Shown here one piece after another: positions 32,258 to 43,974 of a stretch of 64,000 bases of DNA (position 1 is the first letter of the stretch; each line of letters starts with the position of its first letter). A model generated the notes under the pieces. The model ran no database searches. It was not told where the DNA came from and saw only the letters and a list, made by a program, of their open reading frames with translations. Origin of the DNA: an uncultured Clostridia bacterium (GTDB taxonomy: Bacteria; Bacillota; Clostridia; Oscillospirales; Ruminococcaceae); assembly GCA_946567425.1 (NCBI GenBank), contig CAMNXF010000013.1, positions 1 to 64,000 of the forward strand. Direction: 5' to 3'. The position numbers were made by a program, and so were the translations under genes.

Positions 32258-32707
32258 TTATTCGTTGTAGCTGACCTTTATGTCAAGTGCGTTTTCAAGC
32301 TCCGCGAGGACTTGTTTCACCTCGTCGTAAGTCGATTTTATGGCTGCGGAATGGTCTATCGAGTATTCCTTCTTCGTGCCGAGCGACGTTATCCTATCCT
32401 TAAGCGCTGCGGCATTATCGCATTTCTCGCCGTCAAAGTAAATGTCGTTTCCGTCGATGCGTATCACAACGGTATCGGATTCGGAGCTGTCCGAAACGGG
32501 ATCGCTCCCCGAAACGTCCGAGCTAACGGAGCTGCCGGAATTTCCTACCCCGAGCCCGAAACCGTTACCGCCAAACGGCTTGAAAATAATAAGTACGGCA
32601 ATGACAGCCGCTAACAGCAAAGTAAGCAGCAACCCTATCGGCAGTCCTCTGCGTCTGCGTCTTGGTTTTTCCTCCTTGGGCGGTCTCGGTCCTTTATTTT
32701 TGGGCAT
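32258..32707 (-). CDS. single-TM hypothetical protein
   Basis: RRRRRGLPIGLLLTLLLAAVIAVLIIFKPF. Confidence 0.65.
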   Translation of the reverse strand: MPKNKGPRPPKEEKPRRRRRGLPIGLLLTLLLAAVIAVLIIFKPFGGNGFGLGVGNSGSSVSSDVSGSDPVSDSSESDTVVIRIDGNDIYFDGEKCDNAAALKDRITSLGTKKEYSIDHSAAIKSTYDEVKQVLAELENALDIKVSYNE

Positions 32708-32728
32708 ATTAAATACTTCCTTTCGTCT

Positions 32729-33388
32729 TTATTCATTGTCAAGCGAATTTATGCGGTAGCGCACGTTTCCGCTGTTTGCCTTGTGCTCAAGATCGTTCAG
32801 CGCCTTGTCGACCGCAGCGTAATCGTCCTGAAATACCAGCCGCGAGTCATACGAGAATATCATATACGCGATCGTAGAGCCGCTTTGGTCATTAGCCGCC
32901 TGCGAGATGTATTCCGATAAAAATACGCGCATTCGGTTAAGCGCCGTTTCAAGTTCGTCATTATTATGTATCTCGATAACCGTGCTGCTCTCTGCTTTTG
33001 CGGGATCACCGAACGACAGACGGCGCACGGTGTTGGAATAACTGTTCTCCAACCCGATATTCAGCACGATTATCACGTCGTCCATATATTGATACGCATC
33101 GAGACGGCTCTCGGCGGCGTGCAGCTTGTCCAGCAGTTCGGCGGCGCTGCCCTCGTCCAACTTGCCGAGCGCCTCCGCAAGCTCCGCGGACAATTCGCTG
33201 TTTTCGTTCTGAAGTTCTCCGAGCGCGGCGCTGTTCGCGGCGTTCTCGGTCTGAGCAGCGTCGAGGGCGTTCTGCTTTTCGGAGATAAGCTTGCTGTTCT
33301 CCGCCATGACCATGAAGATCATTATCATAATAACGTCAAGCAGCGAGGTAAGCTCGATTATGATATCGCGTTTACGTCTGCGCTTCAT
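32729..33388 (-). CDS. ExbD/TolR/MotB-like single-TM protein with coiled coil
   Basis: IIIELTSLLDVIMIMIFMVMAENSKLISEKQ: N-terminal TM with conserved-type Asp, overlapping the MotA/ExbB-like gene. Confidence 0.6.
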   Translation of the reverse strand: MKRRRKRDIIIELTSLLDVIMIMIFMVMAENSKLISEKQNALDAAQTENAANSAALGELQNENSELSAELAEALGKLDEGSAAELLDKLHAAESRLDAYQYMDDVIIVLNIGLENSYSNTVRRLSFGDPAKAESSTVIEIHNNDELETALNRMRVFLSEYISQAANDQSGSTIAYMIFSYDSRLVFQDDYAAVDKALNDLEHKANSGNVRYRINSLDNE

Positions 33389-33872
33389 GGTCTTTCCTCT
33401 TTTCCTTGTCGTGCTCGTGTATCAGATAATCCGCTTCGTCGAGCGCCCTGTCAAGGCGCGCGGTCACAAAGCTATCGGCTATTTTAAAACCGATCGCGAA
33501 AATCAATCCCCAGAACGTCGTGGAAAGCGCGGACATAAAATTGTCCGATAAATTTTCCGCTCCCGAAAGCCGCATAAGCGACGTTACCGTGCCGAGTATT
33601 CCCAGCAGCGGGAACACCGCCGTTATATTCGTGAACAGCGAGTACGTTCCCGCCGCACGTTCCGAGCAGTTCATAAGCGAAGAAAGCTCGTCGTCTTTCA
33701 GCGCAAGCTCCGCCATAACGCCGTTGCGGCGGTCGCTTTTCGGGCGAACGATATTTTCTAGCCTTAAAATATTCTTTCGCAAAGCCAAATAAACCAGTAC
33801 GTTTACGGCGCAAGCTGCCATAATGACAAGCGTTATAAGATCGAATTTAAAAATCGCTTTGAGAAATTCCAT
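33372..33872 (-). CDS. MotA/TolQ/ExbB-like proton channel protein
   Basis: FTNITAVFPLLGILGTVTSLMRL..NFMSALSTTFWGLIFAIGFKI. Confidence 0.75.
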   Translation of the reverse strand: MEFLKAIFKFDLITLVIMAACAVNVLVYLALRKNILRLENIVRPKSDRRNGVMAELALKDDELSSLMNCSERAAGTYSLFTNITAVFPLLGILGTVTSLMRLSGAENLSDNFMSALSTTFWGLIFAIGFKIADSFVTARLDRALDEADYLIHEHDKEKRKDHEAQT

Positions 33873-34029
33873 AGGCGCGCTCCGTTCGTTTTATACTTTA
33901 TTTCATTATACAACATATTATGGCGTTTGTCAACAAAAATCGCTTTTTTATGCCATAAAACAGGATATGGCGCTGCATTCGGCTATAGGCAACACCACAA
34001 AATTACTGCGCTTCACGCTTTGTCGTCCA

Positions 34030-34162
34030 GATCGCTTTGCCGGCGGCGTCCTTGCCGCCTTTTGGCGATCTTGCAACAACATCGTGTTGTCGAAGTTTGC
34101 TTGCACGCATTATGCGCTTCGTGCAAAACGCTATTTTCGTCATAGGGTTGACCTTTGGTCAA
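34030..34162. repeat. run of four hairpins in an intergenic element
   Basis: GATCGC..GGCGGC..GCCGCC..GCGATC; ACAACA-tcg-TGTTGT; TTGCACG..CGTGCAA; TTGACC-ttt-GGTCAA. Confidence 0.6.
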
Positions 34163-34349
34163 TTCGAGCACAATTCGCCTTAGTAAGGTATACAGCCTTT
34201 CGTCGTCCTCATTGTACAATCTGACGGAAAATTTGACTGCACAACTGCTCGACATTAATTGTGCTGTGTTGACTATAGTTCTTATTCCTTGAATAAATTT
34301 TCAAATTAACTATTGAAAAAAAGGACGAATAGTGTTATAATAAGTTTAA

Positions 34350-35996
<1,647 letters not shown>

Positions 35997-36046
35997 ACAC
36001 TGTGTTCTGTATAATAAAGCTATTCATGGGATAAGGAGTTGATAAT

Positions 36047-38176
36047 ATGTCGGGATCGTTTTACGACAACCGCGAGCTTTCGTGGCTGAAATTCAACGCG
36101 CGCGTGCTTGAAGAAGCGCGCGATGAAACTACTCCGCTGTTTGAGCGGCTGAGGTTCGTGCAGATATTCTGTTCAAATCTGGACGAGTTCTTTATGATAC
36201 GCGTCGGCAGCTTACAAGACAAGCTGCTGTACGAGCCGAAGGACCGCGAGAACAAGACTAATATGAACGCCAAGGAGCAGCTTTCGGCTATTGCGAAGCG
36301 CGTCAAGGCGCTGCTGCCCGTAAAGGACGAGGCTTATGCTGAGATAATGCAGGGGCTGTCTGTGTGCGGCGTGGAGCACCTGAACGAGGACGCGCTCACG
36401 CCCGAGGAGGACGCGTTCCTGAAAGCGTATTTCACGCGCGAGGTTCGTCCGCTGCTGTTCACGGGAGTAGTAGACAAAAAGCACCCCGTTCCCTTTCTGA
36501 AAAACGGAGGCATATATATCGGTTGCCTTATCCGCAAAAAGACCGACGCTTCGGGTAAGCGCACGTTGGGAATACTGCCCGCCTCGGATAATCTGCCGAG
36601 AGTGGTATTTTTGCCGGGAACGGGAAAATTCCTGCTTATTGAGGAGCTGATACGCCGCTACGCGAAGCAGGTGTTCAGCAACTTTGACATCATTTCGAAA
36701 TGCATTTTCCGCGTGACAAGAAACGCCGACATTGAGATAGACGAGGGACTGTTCGACCATGACGTGGACTTCCGCGACGTGATGAGCAAGCTCGTCAAAA
36801 AGCGCAAGAAGCTCCGCCCCGTGCGGCTGGAATTTCAAGGCTCACCCGACGGAGAGACGGTCTCAGTGCTGACTAAAATTCTCGACGTTTCGGACAACTA
36901 CGTTTTCAAGCAGACAGCGCCGCTTTCAATGGGCTTTATTTCGGTGTTGGAGAAACGTCTTGAAAAACAGGCGGGGCTGTTCTTTGAGCCGCTCGTTCCA
37001 CAGCGCTCGGGAGCGATACTGCTCGACGTTCCGCTGATAGAGCAGATAAAACAACACGATATTCTGTTGAATTATCCGTATGAAAACATCAACCACTTTA
37101 TAAATCTCCTTGAGGAAGCGGCGGTCAACCCCGACGTTTCTTCGATAAAGATAACGCTTTACCGTGTTGCGCGTGACAGCAAGATAATCAACGCGCTGAA
37201 CAAGGCAGCCGAAAACGGCAAGGACGTTCTGGCGCTTGTGGAGCTGCGCGCGAGGTTCGACGAGGAGAACAACATCGGCTGGTCGAAGCAGCTCGAGGAA
37301 GCGGGCGTTACCGTCATTTACGGGCTGGAGGAGCTGAAAGTCCACTCGAAGCTGCTGCTGATAACTCTGCGCGACGGGAACAACGTCCGCTACATCACGC
37401 AGGTCGGCACGGGAAACTACAACGAGCGCACCTCGCGGCTGTACACCGATCTTACGCTGATGACCTCGGACGAGGATTTCGGGGCGGACGCGTCGGTGGT
37501 GTTCAACGCGCTTATGGTCGGCAGCACCGTCGAGAGCACGAACCGTCTGCTCGTCGCGCCGAAAGGCTTGAAGAGCCGTCTTGTTTCCTTTATCGACAAC
37601 GAGATAACCTACGGACGCGACGGGTATATTGGAATTAAAATTAACTCGCTGACCGACCGCGACCTTATTGAGAAGCTCGCCGAGGCGAGCCGCGCGGGCG
37701 TTACCGTGGAGCTTATCGTGCGCGGAATATGCTGTCTTATCCCGGGCGTTGAAGGAGCGACGGAGAATATCCGCGTTATCTCGATAGTCGGACGTTTTCT
37801 GGAGCATTCGCGAATTTATATTTTCGGACGCGGAGACCGCCGCAGAGTGTACATCTCAAGCGCGGACTTTATGACGCGTAACACCGAGCGCCGCGTTGAG
37901 GTCGCCGCGCCGATACTCGATACTTCGCTTGCGAACAGGGTCTGCGATTTATTCTCAACAATGCTCAGTGATAACGTCAAAGCCCGCGAGCTCGGCAAAG
38001 ACGGAAAGTACAAGCGCGTTTCCTCGGCGGGCAGGATTCCGCTGAACTCGCAGCTCTACTTCTATGACGAGGCGTACAAGTCCGCCGCCGCTTCAACGGG
38101 AATAATCAGCGAAAAGCCTGCCGTAAAGCAGAACGAGGACGCTTCCATCAAAGTGAAAATAAGAAGAATACGCTGA
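36047..38176 (+). CDS. ppk: polyphosphate kinase 1
   Basis: FYDNRELSWLKFNARVLEEA..SSIKITLYRVARDSKIINAL..HSKLLLI. Confidence 0.95.
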   Translation: MSGSFYDNRELSWLKFNARVLEEARDETTPLFERLRFVQIFCSNLDEFFMIRVGSLQDKLLYEPKDRENKTNMNAKEQLSAIAKRVKALLPVKDEAYAEIMQGLSVCGVEHLNEDALTPEEDAFLKAYFTREVRPLLFTGVVDKKHPVPFLKNGGIYIGCLIRKKTDASGKRTLGILPASDNLPRVVFLPGTGKFLLIEELIRRYAKQVFSNFDIISKCIFRVTRNADIEIDEGLFDHDVDFRDVMSKLVKKRKKLRPVRLEFQGSPDGETVSVLTKILDVSDNYVFKQTAPLSMGFISVLEKRLEKQAGLFFEPLVPQRSGAILLDVPLIEQIKQHDILLNYPYENINHFINLLEEAAVNPDVSSIKITLYRVARDSKIINALNKAAENGKDVLALVELRARFDEENNIGWSKQLEEAGVTVIYGLEELKVHSKLLLITLRDGNNVRYITQVGTGNYNERTSRLYTDLTLMTSDEDFGADASVVFNALMVGSTVESTNRLLVAPKGLKSRLVSFIDNEITYGRDGYIGIKINSLTDRDLIEKLAEASRAGVTVELIVRGICCLIPGVEGATENIRVISIVGRFLEHSRIYIFGRGDRRRVYISSADFMTRNTERRVEVAAPILDTSLANRVCDLFSTMLSDNVKARELGKDGKYKRVSSAGRIPLNSQLYFYDEAYKSAAASTGIISEKPAVKQNEDASIKVKIRRIR

Positions 38177-38179
38177 AAA

Positions 38180-38210
38180 AAAGGGCTGTAATATAACGTT
38201 ACAGCCCTTT
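38180..38210 (+). terminator. ppk terminator
   Basis: AAAGGGCTGTAA-tataacg-TTACAGCCCTTT. Confidence 0.75.
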
Positions 38211-38214
38211 ATTG

Positions 38215-39246
38215 TTAAATTTTTTCAAGACTGAGCAGCTTGGCGTCGATATCCGCGAAATATTCGTTCCCAATCGAAATTATATCGCTTATTGTTATCT
38301 TAACGTGCGTGAAACGCTCACCCACCTCAAGACCGTCAAGGTCTATGTCGTAATCGTGGAGATTTCCGAGCGAGAACCTGTTGAAATCGTTATAGGCGTT
38401 GCTATCCCAGTTGCACATGGGCGAATGCTCCACCACGTTTTTCTCCACGTTTACGCCATACTTTATTATCGGTATTTTGTCAACAAATTCGTTGTCGGGT
38501 ACGAACCTTATCTCGCCGCCATCATCGTAGCCCTCGTTAGGACGCGAGACCTGAATATATCCCGTAAGCTCCAGTTCTCCGTCAAATTCTATCATTCCGC
38601 TGTATGTATAAGCGCCGCTGATGCGTTCATCGTAGTCAGCTTAGTTCGAGTAGAACCTGGTCTCGGCGCTCTTAACCGTAAGCTCTCCGAATTTGTCCCC
38701 AGGCTCAACGCGGTAATACTCGCTGCTTGGGGTGATCTCTTCGCCGATATATTCCACAATATCGGTATCTTCAAAGTGTTCCTTGACATCAAATAAATCG
38801 GGGTTCTGCGCGGGATTAAATGAATGCTCCGAGGTGAACGCGTAGGCAAACCCGTCGCAGTTAACGCTGTATTCGCAGTTCAGAAAGCGTTGCTTGTCGA
38901 TATCCTCGACCGTGAATTCCTTTATATCCGTGTCGGTCTCGTCGTAATGAAGGGACGTAATATCCGAAGTGGTAATGACCGTGCCGTCCACACATGTGAG
39001 GAATGTCGGCTCGCCTTTGGGAGCGCTCTCCTCGGGTGTGGAGCTTTCGGGTGCGCTTTCCGAACCGCTGCTCTCGGAGCTTGCGCCGTCGGGAGTGCTT
39101 TGCGGACTGCCGCTCTCGGATCCGCCCGTGCTCTCGGACGCAGAATTTGTGCTTTCGGGAACGCTGCCCGAGGTCTCCTTGTTGTCGCAAGCGGTGAGCG
39201 CCGCGAGCATTGCCATTGTGCAGATGATTGCAGTAAATTTTTTCAT
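38215..39246 (-). pseudogene. lipoprotein interrupted by an in-frame TAA
   Basis: MKKFTAIICTMAMLAALTACDNKE...ETRFYSN*ADYDERISGAYTYSGMIEFDGELELTGYIQV: both halves in one frame, stop at 38641-38643. Confidence 0.65.
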
Positions 39247-39313
39247 TGTTTGTTCTCCTATTGTCAAGAAATTTATTATAAAGCGCTTAAAGAAGCGTTT
39301 TAACGGGAAATAA

Positions 39314-39742
39314 TTATGCCGAACGCTTATGTAACGACGAAACGATCTGCAAAACGATCCCCGCCGCTGTAAATGCAAGAACGGTTATTATCCAGATAAC
39401 GGTGCCCTGATGAGACGACAGATAGTATATACGATCAGGCGTCATATCGGGAGTGATGATTTTTTCATTATGCGATATGATAAGGTCGCCGAGAAGCTGC
39501 CCGATGATAACCCCCGTAAGGTTTCCGACGGTTACGGCATACGATACCGCGGTTTTATTGAATGCCGCGAGAATAAGCGCGGGCACCCAGATAAAGTAAT
39601 AAAGTCCGCGCGAGGTCCATTCAAACAGATAAACGTCCCGCAAAAGTGTTCGGGATAGCGCGTACAAGCCGCCAAATGCGATAACTGCTGCGGTCATTGC
39701 CGCAAGCCTGTTTTTTGAGTTTTGTGTTAAAACATTTGTCAT
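39314..39742 (-). CDS. hypothetical membrane protein
   Basis: 142 aa with four likely TM segments. Confidence 0.7.
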   Translation of the reverse strand: MTNVLTQNSKNRLAAMTAAVIAFGGLYALSRTLLRDVYLFEWTSRGLYYFIWVPALILAAFNKTAVSYAVTVGNLTGVIIGQLLGDLIISHNEKIITPDMTPDRIYYLSSHQGTVIWIITVLAFTAAGIVLQIVSSLHKRSA

Positions 39743-39966
39743 AATAACGCTCCTTTCGGTTGTTTTTATGAATTTATTTTACCATATTACCGCAGCAAAT
39801 TCAACTACAAAAAGGTTACAATCGGGTTACAAAAAGGTTACAGTTTCCGCATAAAGGTTACAAATTGTAACTTTTTTCGTCAAATCATAAAAAATCGCGA
39901 AAAAATTGACGCTTTTTTGACTTTTTTGTTATATAATAAATATAGTTGTACTTAGGAGAAAAAGCC

Positions 39967-40662
39967 ATGCTCTACAAAATTCTTATCATAGACGACGAGC
40001 CTATGCTGACGCAGCTGCTGTCCGATCATCTCGGCGACAGCGGATATATTACGTTTGCCGCAAACAGCGCGGAAGAGGCGCTCCCGCTGCTTTCAAACGC
40101 GCCCGACCTTATTCTGCTCGACATAAATATGCCCGGAATGGACGGACTGGAGCTTTGCAAGTCGATACGCGAACATATAGACTGTCCGATAGTTTTCCTT
40201 ACCGCGAGGATAACCGAGCAGGACAAGGTGAACGGTTTTCTTACGGGCGGCGACGATTACATCACAAAGCCGTTCAGTCTTGTGGAGGTCACGGCGAGGG
40301 TAGCCGCTCACCTGCGCCGCGACGAGCGTTCGCGCGACGCGTGCAGCCGCGCGGCACACCGTCTTGTCACATCGCAGGAGCTCATCGTAAATTTGTCGAG
40401 CAGAACGGTCCATTTTAAAGAAAACGAGATACTGTTCTCGAGACGCGAGTTTGACATCATCGAATACCTGATAACGAACGCGGGACAGGTGTTCGACCGG
40501 GAGAGCCTGTACGAAGCGGTCTGGGGACTGGATGCGGAGGGCGACAACAGCGTCGTCAAGGAGCATATCCGCAAGATACGCCAAAAGCTCGCCGACGCAA
40601 CCGGAAAAGACGATTACATTGAGACTGTATGGGGAGTAGGATACAGATGGAAAAAGCATTAA
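39967..40662 (+). CDS. OmpR-family response regulator
   Basis: KILIIDDEPMLTQLL..DLILLDINMPGMDGLEL and C-terminal winged helix. Confidence 0.92.
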   Translation: MLYKILIIDDEPMLTQLLSDHLGDSGYITFAANSAEEALPLLSNAPDLILLDINMPGMDGLELCKSIREHIDCPIVFLTARITEQDKVNGFLTGGDDYITKPFSLVEVTARVAAHLRRDERSRDACSRAAHRLVTSQELIVNLSSRTVHFKENEILFSRREFDIIEYLITNAGQVFDRESLYEAVWGLDAEGDNSVVKEHIRKIRQKLADATGKDDYIETVWGVGYRWKKH

Positions 40663-42005
40663 AGGGCAAGATGAGACTTCGCGCCGATTTTATAAAATAC
40701 GTCACGGCTACGTTTGTGTGCGCGGCGGTGCTGTCGCTTATTGCAATATTGGGCTGTACCGCGGTGCGCGAACATCTTGTGCCGAACTCGGACAAGGTAT
40801 ATCTGAACTGGACGGACACCCCCGAAGATCCTTACGAAAAGGACGTAAAGCCGCACATGGGGTTTATAATGCTCACCCTCTCGGAGCCGTCGGATACCAA
40901 TCCGTTTTATACCGATGACGCGCACACAAACCGCGTCGCAAGATTGGGTCCTGAGCTTCTCGGATTTTATGAAATAGGCGACAGAGGCTTCTATGCCAAC
41001 GTCGCAAACAGCAAGGGCGTGGACGTTTGCGTTACCAGAGTGTATAATTCCCCCGATAGCCTTACCCCGAAGCGCAAATTCGTATACTACGCGAGCGGCG
41101 CGGCTATGATTGCCGTGCCGGTTTTGCTGTCTCTGGCGGGAGTGCTTATGTGCGGATTTGTGTTTTACGAGGAAAAACTGAAAAAGCCTATCGATGTGCT
41201 GTCCGCGGCTACGGAAAAAATCGCCGCGCAGGATCTTGATTTCACCGTCGGATATAACGCGCCCGACGAGCTGGGTACTCTGTGCGGTTCGTTTGAGCAG
41301 ATGCGCACTGCGCTGCGGGAAAATAACGAAAAAATGTGGCAGATGCTTACGGAGCGGCGTCAGCTTCAAGCGTCGGTTGCGCACGACCTCCGCAACCCTA
41401 TCGCGATAATAAAGGGGCACGCGGAATATCTCAAAATAAATGTCGAAAGAGGGAGACTGAACGGGAAAAAAATTCTTTCGGTGTCCGATAATATCGCTGA
41501 CGCTGCGGAAAGACTGGCGCATTACACCGAGTCTATACGCACGCTTAATCACCTCGAGGATCTCGAGATCAAGCGCTCCAAGGTGAATTTCGTGAAGCTG
41601 TTTGACGAAATACGCGAGGATCTCGCGGCAATGTCAAAGCAGAGCGGGATAACCGTGCGGTCCGAGCAGAGCGTCGGAAAGCGCGTTCTTAACCTCGACG
41701 AACAGGCGCTTTACCGCATTATCGAAAACCTTGTCGGAAACGCGCTCAGGTTTGCCGAAAAGAAGATAACGGTGAAATTTTCCTACGCCGACGGCAGACT
41801 TTCCGTGCGGGTATCGGACGATGGCTGCGGCTTTTCGGACAAGGTGCTTAAGGCCCGCGACCGCTGTTTTGTCACTGACAGAAGCGATTCGACTCACTCG
41901 GGACTGGGACTTACTATCTGCCGCATACTCTTGCGCAAACACGGCGGAGAATTAACTATCGGAAATATGAACGGCGCGTTTGTGGAGTTTTTTTTGAACG
42001 CTTGA
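40647..42005 (+). CDS. sensor histidine kinase
   Basis: QASVAHDLRNPIAIIKGHAEYL; ATPase motifs; overlaps the regulator gene. Confidence 0.92.
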   Translation: MEKALKGKMRLRADFIKYVTATFVCAAVLSLIAILGCTAVREHLVPNSDKVYLNWTDTPEDPYEKDVKPHMGFIMLTLSEPSDTNPFYTDDAHTNRVARLGPELLGFYEIGDRGFYANVANSKGVDVCVTRVYNSPDSLTPKRKFVYYASGAAMIAVPVLLSLAGVLMCGFVFYEEKLKKPIDVLSAATEKIAAQDLDFTVGYNAPDELGTLCGSFEQMRTALRENNEKMWQMLTERRQLQASVAHDLRNPIAIIKGHAEYLKINVERGRLNGKKILSVSDNIADAAERLAHYTESIRTLNHLEDLEIKRSKVNFVKLFDEIREDLAAMSKQSGITVRSEQSVGKRVLNLDEQALYRIIENLVGNALRFAEKKITVKFSYADGRLSVRVSDDGCGFSDKVLKARDRCFVTDRSDSTHSGLGLTICRILLRKHGGELTIGNMNGAFVEFFLNA

Positions 42006-42058
42006 CGGAAATTTGACTTTTATGGTTTATAATTAAAAAAACGAAAGGTGGAAAGACC

Positions 42059-43561
42059 ATGAAAAAAATAATTTCCGTTATAAACGCTGCGGCATTGGCG
42101 CTCGCGCTTTGCGCTTGCGGCAAGACAGACGGTAATTCGAAGAGCAGTCCCGAGATCGGTACGGGCGATATCGAAAGTTATTCGCCGAACTCAAATTCAA
42201 CCTCAGACCCAAACGAAAGCAAGGTCTTGACAGAACAGAATGCTCCTGTAAATGAAAACAGTACGCAAAGCACACCGACCGAAGATAAAAAATTAACGCT
42301 GCTGTATACGGAAAACCACTCACCCATGAGGATCGGCTGCGGCACAGAAAGCGGCTATTACAGCATACAATCCAACGTCACGGAAGAGAACCGCTGCATC
42401 ACCTATGTCGACTACGCTACCAAGCAGGAGGTCGTTCTCTGCTCGGACAGCTCCTGCAAGCATGATTCGGAGCGCTGCACGGCGATTTTGTCCAACTATG
42501 ATTCGCAATTCTGCGAGATATTCTTCTATAAGAATCATCTGTATTATCTTAATATTGACAATGATGACGAGGGAGCGATCTCTGCCGGATGGACGTTCCC
42601 AAAGGGCGAGGATTACAGTAACGCGATATATATGGCCAATCAGCAATTATACAGAATGAACCCCGACGGCACAAACAGAGAACTCGTATATACTTTCGGC
42701 GAAAACGAGAAGGTCGAGCATTTTGCGGTCGGTGACGGAGACTGTATATGGTTTATCACCAAAGAGCCGACTATCGAACGCTACGAAAAAACGGGAGCGG
42801 TGCGCTACGGCTCGAAAAACCGCGCCGCCGTGCGTCTCGACCTTAACGAGCGCAAAATCGTGGAACAAATTCCCATTTCCTTCAAGGACAACATTGACAA
42901 GCAATTTATCGGCGTATGCGGCAGCAGAATGATCTTCGGCGGCATAGCGTACCCCGACGGAAAAAGCGCGTTCGATTATATGGATATACTCACACCAAGC
43001 CCCATTGTCGGGGATACGTCGGATACGGACGAGTATCTTGAATTTATGAGCAGGTGCGAATATGCGTTTTTCATGCTGGACGTTAACGACAAAACAATGA
43101 GGCAGATATACCGCACGGGCTTTGACGAAATTTCACTTGACTACACTCAGATAGGCGAACAGCTGTACATTCCCGCGAGAAACGACACCGCGTCCGCGTT
43201 TGTGCTTGACCTGAACACTGGGAAAACCGAGGAGTTTCCTGTGCCCGAGGGATATAAATTGGACGGCTTTGTCGGGGAGCGCCCGTTATATATAACAACT
43301 GACGGCGGGTATAGGCGCTATATCGCCGATCCCGACACGGGCGAGATGAAAAACTGGATATTTGACACGGGAACATATAATATTATCGCAACGCGCTCCG
43401 ACAGCGTTCTGGTGATCTTCAAAACCGTCGGCGAGCCTACGCCCGACGGCGGACTGCTTAACCCTTACGACTTACTCGCACTAATATCCCTTGATGACTT
43501 GTACAATGGTCGGAAAAATTTTGAGCCTGTCAATATGCTGGAAAGGAAAATGAGAACATGA
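42059..43561 (+). CDS. lipoprotein with propeller-like repeats
   Basis: ALALALCACGKTDG lipobox; CITYVDYATKQEVVLCSDSSCKHDSERCTA. Confidence 0.75.
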   Translation: MKKIISVINAAALALALCACGKTDGNSKSSPEIGTGDIESYSPNSNSTSDPNESKVLTEQNAPVNENSTQSTPTEDKKLTLLYTENHSPMRIGCGTESGYYSIQSNVTEENRCITYVDYATKQEVVLCSDSSCKHDSERCTAILSNYDSQFCEIFFYKNHLYYLNIDNDDEGAISAGWTFPKGEDYSNAIYMANQQLYRMNPDGTNRELVYTFGENEKVEHFAVGDGDCIWFITKEPTIERYEKTGAVRYGSKNRAAVRLDLNERKIVEQIPISFKDNIDKQFIGVCGSRMIFGGIAYPDGKSAFDYMDILTPSPIVGDTSDTDEYLEFMSRCEYAFFMLDVNDKTMRQIYRTGFDEISLDYTQIGEQLYIPARNDTASAFVLDLNTGKTEEFPVPEGYKLDGFVGERPLYITTDGGYRRYIADPDTGEMKNWIFDTGTYNIIATRSDSVLVIFKTVGEPTPDGGLLNPYDLLALISLDDLYNGRKNFEPVNMLERKMRT

Positions 43562-43974
43562 AAAAAAAATTAACGTTGTTTCTCGCGGCGGCAATAACAC
43601 CGTCACTCATCGCCTGCAATAAGATGGGCGGCAGCTTGGAAAACGAAAGCGGCTCTTTATCAGGCGATACGTCCTCGACGGAACAAAGCACCTCCAAGGA
43701 AAATCCCGAAACCGATATACAGCTCGAAAAAACCGTGCTTAAAGAGCTTAAGGAAACTGCGGGAATATATTTCGAGGGATCTGTCTGCGGAATGGAAAAA
43801 AGATTATACTATATTGAAAAAGAGCGCATGGGCACGCATTGGGGATATGCTTATCATATTGACTATGCCACAAAGCAGGAGGTTTTTCTGTGCTCAAACA
43901 GCTTCTGCAAAACTACGGTGATGTCAATAAAATATTCTATTAAGGGCGGTGAACGATATGCATCTGGAGCTTGA
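43558..43974 (+). pseudogene. truncated paralogue of the preceding lipoprotein
   Basis: AYHIDYATKQEVFLCSNSFCK matches the upstream protein, then homology stops. Confidence 0.65.
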
